A stretch of DNA of 27,266 nt, taken from Monoraphidium neglectum. Its lineage: Eukaryota > Chlorophyta > Chlorophyceae > Sphaeropleales > Selenastraceae. The notes under the pieces were generated by a model. That model saw nothing but the letters and a program-made list of their open reading frames with translations, was not told the DNA's origin and searched no databases. Below, piece by piece: positions 21,119 through 27,266 of this stretch. The translations under genes and the position numbers were made by a program. Numbering within the stretch: the first letter of the stretch is position 1; each line of letters opens with the position of its first letter. The DNA is taken from assembly GCF_000611645.1 (NCBI RefSeq), contig NW_014013221.1, positions 1 through 27,266 on the forward strand, written 5' to 3'.

Positions 21119-22036
21119 GGAGTGCGGCAAGGCGGCGGCAACATCGATGATCGTGGGAGCACGGTGCTTTATCGGGCTGTAACATGCAGGCAAGATCAGT
21201 GTGCGCTTGGAACCGTCGTGCGTTGCTAGGGGGCCCGAAGACGCGCGGGCCTGGCCAGTGCAGCCATGCTGACGGTTGATCACGGCGGCAAATCAAAAGT
21301 GAGTGTGCACCCAGTCCTAGGATGGTGTTCATCCCCAGCCCCCGAGCGCTTTTCACTCACTTCCATTTGACTTGGTGTGCGGGCAGTCTCTGAGAGGGCA
21401 TCTGCAGGAACGCCTGCATGAATCCATGGTTGACCCGTCCAAACGTGGCCAGCGAGAAATCAGGGCGTGCCGCGCAGAGTCTGAGCGTTCTAGAATGCAC
21501 TCTCTATGACGTGTGAGCACCTCGGGACAAGCGAGGATGGAGCATGCGCGTCGAATGCGGCATCACTATCAGAGGCAGCAACTGCTCGCTGCGGCGGGAT
21601 GCTCCAATGCATGTTCATGGTGTGCCACGATTGCGCATGGTGTCTCTAGAGGTCCTTCAGTACCTCGAAGAACTTCCAAGGACTGACAAAGCACCCCGTG
21701 CTTTCTTGCACTTTGAGAAAAGGGATCTGGGCTTCAGCCATTTGCTATCGGTGGCCGTCATCCGATTGTAGAATACTGAATTAACCGCATACTGGTCACA
21801 GCAGGCGTAGAAACGGCGCAGCGGTGGAGGGGTGACCTCGGGGGTGTGCGCAATGAGCATCGCCACTCAGCAGGGCCTTCGGGCCCTCAAACGGGACTCG
21901 ATCGCCGTTTTACCATACAAGTATATCGGTGCATCGGCGCGGAGGTGAGCAGCGGGCTCCTGTTTGCTGCGGGAGCAGGTGTGGAGCGTTTGATTCTGCA
22001 TCGCGCTCACTAATGCGCCTACCCTGGCTGCTGCAG
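21119..22036. other. Intergenic region between the mTERF-like gene and the isoamylase
   Basis: Lower GC than its surroundings. It should contain the 3' end of the upstream gene and the promoter and first exon of the isoamylase. A 75-codon open frame (21544-21771) has no recognisable features. A perfect 6-bp stem with a TTCG loop lies at 21872-21887. Confidence 0.5.
21178..21182 (+). promoter_or_regulatory. TGTAA polyadenylation signal
   Basis: A TGTAA pentamer lies 60 bases after the stop of the mTERF-like gene. UGUAA is the usual poly(A) signal in chlorophyte algae, and the distance is in the normal range once a short 3' UTR is allowed. Confidence 0.5.
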
Positions 22037-25000
22037 GCCGTTGAGTGCTCTGCGTACATCATGCAGTGCCACGGCCCAGGCGGTGGCGGTGCCCGTCACT
22101 GCGACAACGCCGCGGCGCACGCCGCTGGCGTCGCCCTCGCTGCTGCCCGTGCCGGGCGGCGCGGCAGGCCCCGCCTACGGCGCCCCGCTGCGCGGCAAGG
22201 CCGAGCCGCTGGGTGCCACCTATGACAAAGAATTGGTGAGGGGCTCCGCGGGCCGGCAGGGCCTCAGCAGCGGCTGAAATTCGGCACGGCGCCGTACCCT
22301 CGGCCTCTCAAACATCGGAGCCCATCCCCGCGACATCGCCCCGAGGCCGGGGAGCCGCGAGCGCGACGCGCGCCCACGCCACGGCGCGCCTGCCGTTCGC
22401 ATGGGTGTCTCTCCTTGATTAGTGGTATATGTGGCAATCGGCAGCGGGAGCGGGGGCGCCAGGCAGCCGCATAGTAGCTGGGACCGCTCGGAATCCCTTC
22501 GGTCCAGCACCACCCCCTCCGCACCCACCCAACCCCAACCCCCCAACAATCTTACACTCCTGCGACCCCCTGCACCCCCTCCACCCCCAGGATGCCTACA
22601 ACTTTGCTGTCTTCTCATCCGCGGCCCAGGGCGTCAGCCTGGTGCTGTTCACCGAGCAAGACCTGGCCGCGGGCCGTGCGACCTACGAGCTGCCCCTCGA
22701 CCCCCTGGCCAACCGGACGGGTGCGCGCCGCATCGCAAGGCCGCAGCGCATTGCAGCCCCATATGGGACAGCGGCACACGCGGTTTGCACCGGGTTGATG
22801 CAGCGTTTTGAACGAACTGACTGGCGCCTGCAAGCTTGCACCCGCCCCGCACACCGCAGCTGGCTTCACAACCTCCCCTCCCGACCTCGACACTGCGGTA
22901 ACCTTTTGCACACACCCTGCGCCTCCCTGCGGCCTCCGCGCGCCGCGGCCTCCCATCTTCCGCGCCAGGCGACGTGTGGCACGTGATGCTGCCGCGGCTC
23001 GACCCCTCCCTGCTCTACGGGTTCCGCGTCAGGGGCCGCAACCAGGACAAGAGCCGCGCTGAGGACGGCACCCACGACCCCGCGGCTGTCGGACACCGCT
23101 GCGACGAGGTGGGTGGCGGGCGTTACATTTGCACGTGTCCGCCTGCCGTCGGCGTTGAGCAGGCGGACCAGGGGTGCTGCTCGGCGATGGGGAGGGGGAG
23201 GCTTGGGGGAGGGCTGGCCGTTGTCAGGCGCACACAGAGAGAAGTTGCCCAATATCTCGATTGGAGCACACCAGCAAAACGGAAACCTTCTTGCTTTGAT
23301 AAGCATGTTGCTGATGTGACCCGTGCAAGGGGTTTTGCCCTCAATCCAAGCCACTCCTCCCCCCACACCCCTTGGATGGTCGTCAAGGTCTGCACATTGC
23401 ACAACGCATCAACCCACCCCCCAACGCCCCGATGCCCCGCCGCCCACAACCCCTGGGCCCCGCCCCAACCCAAACCAGCCCGACTCACGAATGCTCATTT
23501 CCCCCCCTGTCCCAGGTGGAGGTGGTGCTGGACCCCTACGCGCGCGCCATCCTGTCGCGCCGCCGCTACGGCGCCCTGGGGCCGCGGGAGCTGGACTACA
23601 CTGACCCCAATGTCCTGGGGCTGGCGCAGACGTGGCCGCAGGTAGGGCGCGCGCGCCTTGCGCGCGCTTGCGTGATGCTGATGCTGTGATCGATTTGCTG
23701 CTGCTTTTAATCAATGTTTGTCGAGGTCTAAGTGAAGCGCAGAGGCATTGCAGGCTGGTGACTCGAAATTGGTGTTTGGTGCGCACAGCTCCTGCAGCAG
23801 CCTGCTGCGTTGTGTCCCGTGCACCTGCAAACGTGGCTGCCCTTGACTCAACCCTTTGCTCCCTCCCTCTCTCGTTTCATCTCCTCCACAATTTCGGCCG
23901 TCGTCACCCACCTGCCCACCCGCCTGCACACCCCATCCTCACTATCCACTCAGCCCCCATCAAGGACACACATCCTCCAAAGCTCGATCCAACCTTATCA
24001 TCAACTCCTGCTCCCCCATTTCCCAGATGGCGGCGTACCTGCCGAGCCCCGGCGGCGACGGCTTTGACTGGCAGGGGGACCGGCCCCTGGGGCTGCCCAT
24101 GGAGGACCTGGTGATCTACGAGATGCACGTCCGAGGTTTCACGCAGCACCCCTCCAGCGGCGTCGAGGTTGGTGTCCAACGCGATCTTGGGGAGGCAGGG
24201 GGCTGCCCATGCCCATGCGCTCTTGATGGGTCGCTGGGTGGCAGACGCCGCGGTGAGGGGCATGAATCGGCACAGGCTCCTGGACGCCGCTGCCGAGTTT
24301 GCGCGTCGTCGGTCTGCCCAGCAGCAGTGGCCTGCGCCCTGCTGCAGGCTGGCCCGCCCCACTGCCAGGCTCGCCACCGCAGCACATGGCGTCGCCGCGG
24401 TCCTCTGGGAGGCCTGTTGCGCGGGCCTCGGCGGCCCCACCCCCTCATCAGCAGCGACACCCTCGGCGTGCCTGCCCCTTGCCTCATTGTTTCCGCGTCC
24501 TGCCCAGGCCCCGGGCACCTACCTGGGTTTGGTTGAGAAGCTGGATTACATAAAGCGGCTCGGGGTTAACGCCATAGAGCTGCTGCCGGTGGGTTGGAGG
24601 GGTGGGGTGCGGCGCCACTGGGGTGCGGCGCCACTCGGGTGCGGCGCCACAGGGGCGCCGAGTGCAGCATTGATGGGAGGGATCGGGGCCGGGAACGGGT
24701 TGCGACGAGGAAGCGCTGCATTGGCGGCGGACCGAGGGCTTGTGTTGGATGAACCTGGTACGCGTGAATCCTAACTGTGAAGCGGACTATGCAAACAGTC
24801 CACTCCGCATCCTGCTGCTGCCGCTGCCAGGTGTTTGAATTCAATGAGCTCGAGTACTACAGCCCCATCCCTGGACAGGTGTGTCTTTGTTTGGGGGTGG
24901 TAGAGGGGGGGGGACGGGACTGAACAACACCTGGGTCGAGCAAAGCTGCTGTTGGCATCCCCCCCCCTCTCGTTTTGAGTGTCAAGCAGCAAGCCGCCAG

Positions 25001-27046
25001 CACGTCGGTTCTTGCTTCAATTTCCCTGCCCTCGATCCGCACAGACACGCGGCAACTGACTCAACATTCGTGCAGCTCACGCTCGGGATGCATCTCTCCC
25101 TCCTCCAAATGCTCAATCCCGTCACCTCAGGAGAATTCCTATCGCTACAACTTCTGGGGTTACTCAACTGTCGGGTTCTTCTCACCCATGAGCCGCTACA
25201 GCTTCGCGGTGAGAACTCTCGGCACGCCCCCCATTGAAAACGGGTTCACATGTTTTCGCTTTCCTGAGGGGCGCGTGTCAAGTGTGGGCAGCGGTGTTCT
25301 AAAGTTCGAGAGTGCTCAGGGGCCCCTAAGCTTGCAGGGCGCGGGCTGTCATTGAGCTGTCTGATCTGCTTTGCCGGGACCAAAGGGCAGCTGGCAGGGG
25401 GGGCCTGCGGCGACCACGAGGCCCCTGTCAGCTGTCACCCCAGCCCCTGCGCCAAGGTGGGGCCCCGCTGCTCGTCCACCTTCAGATCTTGCCGTCTTCA
25501 TGTCATTCCGTCTTCAGATCATTCCGTCTTCAGATCATGCACACGGCGGCCCCAGCCACCCCATCAACGGCTGCACCAAAAGCTGCATTTGTCAACGGCC
25601 TCTGACACACAGCCACCCTTGGCACATATATCACCCCGTCTCGGCGGCAATGCTGCACGCGTACCCAGGTGGCCAACGGCGCGGACGGTGAGGCGCTGCG
25701 GCGTGAGTTCAAGACGATGGTGCGGGAGGCTCACAAGAGGGGCATCGAGGTGAGAGCCAGGGTTGAAACTCGGGGTTTCACCCATCATACATAAACCGTT
25801 TTGAATTCCGTTAATGTGCTGTGAACAAGAGGGACAAGTACTAGTGCGTAGACTGAGAGGCGTGAGCATGACAAGTTCAACAGGTTGGGGTCTGGGCCAC
25901 GTGCTTTGGTCTGAGGCGCGCGCGTAAAGCACGAGCGCCCCTTCGTCCGCATCCTTGCGTGATCAATCGCATATCGCAGCGGCCGACCGCGGCGGAAGCG
26001 CTGCCCCGTGGCATAGCATCACATCGGGCCACCCACCACACCTGCCTCTGATCATAGCATGCACACCAGCGTCGACCTACCCAAACCAAGGCGGCACCCG
26101 CGCGCTGCTCTGCCCTCCGCCCCAGGTGATTCTTGACGTGGTTTTCAACCACACGGCTGAGGGCAACGAGGCCGGCCCCACCATCAGCATGAGGGGCCTG
26201 GACAACCGCGTGTACTACATGCTGGCTCCAGGTGGGAGGCTGTGGGGGGTTTTGCTGAGTCAGCATGTGAGGGCGTGTTTGCGTACTGTTCCTGGAGTGT
26301 GTGTTCGTGTGTGTCTATGGTGTGCAGAGACATTGTGGGTGCATATGCGTGTGGGGGGTTGGGGGCATGAGTGTCTATTATTGTATTGTGCAGCCGGGCC
26401 CGCTTCAAGGCTGATTGCGTTCGTTGCTCAGGATGCGGTGCGCTGCATGCAGCCCCAGGGGTTTGGTATTCTTTGGCGTTCTTTTGGGTTCGCACCAAGG
26501 GTCACCTCTGGCTCTGCCAGCGCGTGACATCACCATGACATCACCTGCCCGCCCGCCGGTGCGCAACACGACGACCTCAACCCCAGGCGGCGAGTACTAC
26601 AACTACAGCGGCTGCGGCAACACCCTCAACTGCAACCACCCCGTGGTGCGCGACTTCATTGTGGACTGCCTGCGCTACTGGGTCCTGGTGAGCGGGAGGT
26701 TTGACTGGTCAAAGAAGAGCTTTTGTCCCGGTCAACTGCTGGTCAAACTCTGGTCAAACTTGGGTTTCTGCAGGCACTTGCGGGCATGATGCAAGCTGTG
26801 CACAGCTGCTCGTGTACCCCTCATGGAGGGCTCGCGCCTGTCATCAGGCGTGCTCGCACCCACGCAGCTTGCGCCTGTCATCAGGCGTGCTCGCACCCAC
26901 GCAGCCCCCGCTGATCCATGCGCCACAACCTGTAAACTGCCACAACCTGTAAATTCTCAACTCCACCAGGAGTACCACGTCGATGGCTTCAGGTTTGACC
27001 TGGCGTCCATCATGACGCGCGCGCACAGCGCGTGGCACCCGCAGAA
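22037..27046 (+). CDS. ISA1: Isoamylase-type starch debranching enzyme, ISA1-like (3' partial; 5' end unresolved)
   Basis: Predicted exons are 22037-22235, 22591-22720, 22969-23108, 23516-23641, 24027-24167, 24508-24588, 24831-24878, 25131-25208, 25669-25749, 26126-26231, 26587-26687 and 26970-27046, then an intron running out of the window. They give about 436 residues, a little over half of a typical isoamylase. The first exon looks like a transit-peptide tail (Ser/Ala/Thr/Arg-rich). Next come a CBM48-like N-terminal domain ([37 protein letters not shown]) and the GH13 barrel with [30 protein letters not shown], region [30 protein letters not shown] and region [10 protein letters not shown]. 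The predicted nucleophile Asp is at 26997-26999; the acid Glu lies beyond the window. [16 protein letters not shown] and [14 protein letters not shown] match plant ISA1 better than ISA3. ISA1 trims misplaced alpha-1,6 branches during amylopectin synthesis in the plastid. Confidence 0.85.
24606..24650. repeat. 16-bp tandem repeat, three units, in an isoamylase intron
   Basis: The unit ggtgcggcgccact with a two-base spacer starts at 24606, 24622 and 24638, giving a strict 16-base period. The core ggcgcc is palindromic. Confidence 0.85.
25504..25535. repeat. 16-bp direct repeat, two units, in an isoamylase intron
   Basis: The unit cattccgtcttcagat occurs twice back to back, at 25504-25519 and 25520-25535. 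Confidence 0.85.
26834..26907. repeat. 37-bp tandem duplication in an isoamylase intron
   Basis: Two consecutive 37-base units start at 26834 and 26871 and differ only in the last two positions. Each contains an inverted repeat, cgcctg-tcat-caggcg. A shorter repeat of cacaacctgtaaa follows at about 26923-26953. Confidence 0.85.
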
Positions 27047-27266
27047 GTGAGCTCCTGCCGCGCCACCCTTCCTGCTACCCGCTGTCCCTGAGTCACTGCG
27101 CCCTGCAGGGCAACCCATTGCCTGCGACCGGACACAGGTTGTGATCACTTTCATGCCCATCCCTCAAGTCAGCCCATCAGCTGGCCTCTGCCATAGCCAG
27201 TCCTCTGCATTCTTCAGGCAGGTGCTCGCCTGTGATTGCGTGCACTTGTCCGATCCCCCCCCCCCC

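Noticed and set aside
21544..21771. 75-codon open frame in the mTERF-like/isoamylase spacer
   Set aside because: Short, lacks recognisable motifs and has no splice partners. Possible by chance.
27255..27266. Run of 12 C at the window end
   Set aside because: Most likely an intronic homopolymer or an assembly edge. No function can be argued.

Overview
The window looks like nuclear DNA of a green alga. It is very GC-rich, its genes are cut into many short exons by mostly GT-AG introns, it contains (TG)n microsatellites and Gly/Ala/Ser-rich low-complexity coding sequence, and it encodes a plant-type isoamylase (starch debranching enzyme). A TGTAA motif, the usual chlorophyte polyadenylation signal, lies 60 bp after the stop of one gene. 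A core chlorophyte (for example a Chlorophyceae/Selenastraceae-like alga) is likely, but the species cannot be fixed from sequence alone. All supported genes are on the + strand.

Layout. (1) 1-2396: the 3' part of a TKL-type protein kinase gene (copy A), entering the window inside an intron. Its catalytic exons are intact, but its C-terminal tail exon has an early stop and the rest of the tail (2397-3450) has decayed. (2) 3450-4655: 3' flanking DNA that is duplicated again at about 15.9-17.8 kb. (3) 4779-5306: a doubtful Arg/Gly-rich ORF. (4) 6149-15907: a large multi-exon gene that I read as one receptor-like kinase. It has a signal peptide, an N-glycosylation-rich ectodomain with a CBM3-like module, a transmembrane helix, a long low-complexity cytoplasmic linker and a TKL kinase domain (copy B). 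The tail is interrupted by an assembly gap. (5) 15908-18500: 3' flank containing the second copy of the duplication and a roughly 750 bp insertion. (6) About 18.9-21.1 kb: a helical-repeat, mTERF-like protein gene. (7) 22037-27046 and beyond: the 5' half of an ISA1-type isoamylase, cut off by the window end.

The main result is the tandem duplication of the kinase locus and the phase-compatible splice that joins a secreted, cell-wall-binding-like ectodomain to the kinase. If the fusion is right, this is a chlorophyte surface receptor that might sense cellulose or cell-wall polysaccharide. The mTERF-like protein (probably organellar nucleic acid binding) and the isoamylase (plastid starch synthesis) are neighbours with no evident functional link to the kinases. 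Gene models were built by hand from reading frames, splice-site phase and comparison of the two kinase copies. Exon coordinates are therefore predictions, best supported where both copies agree.
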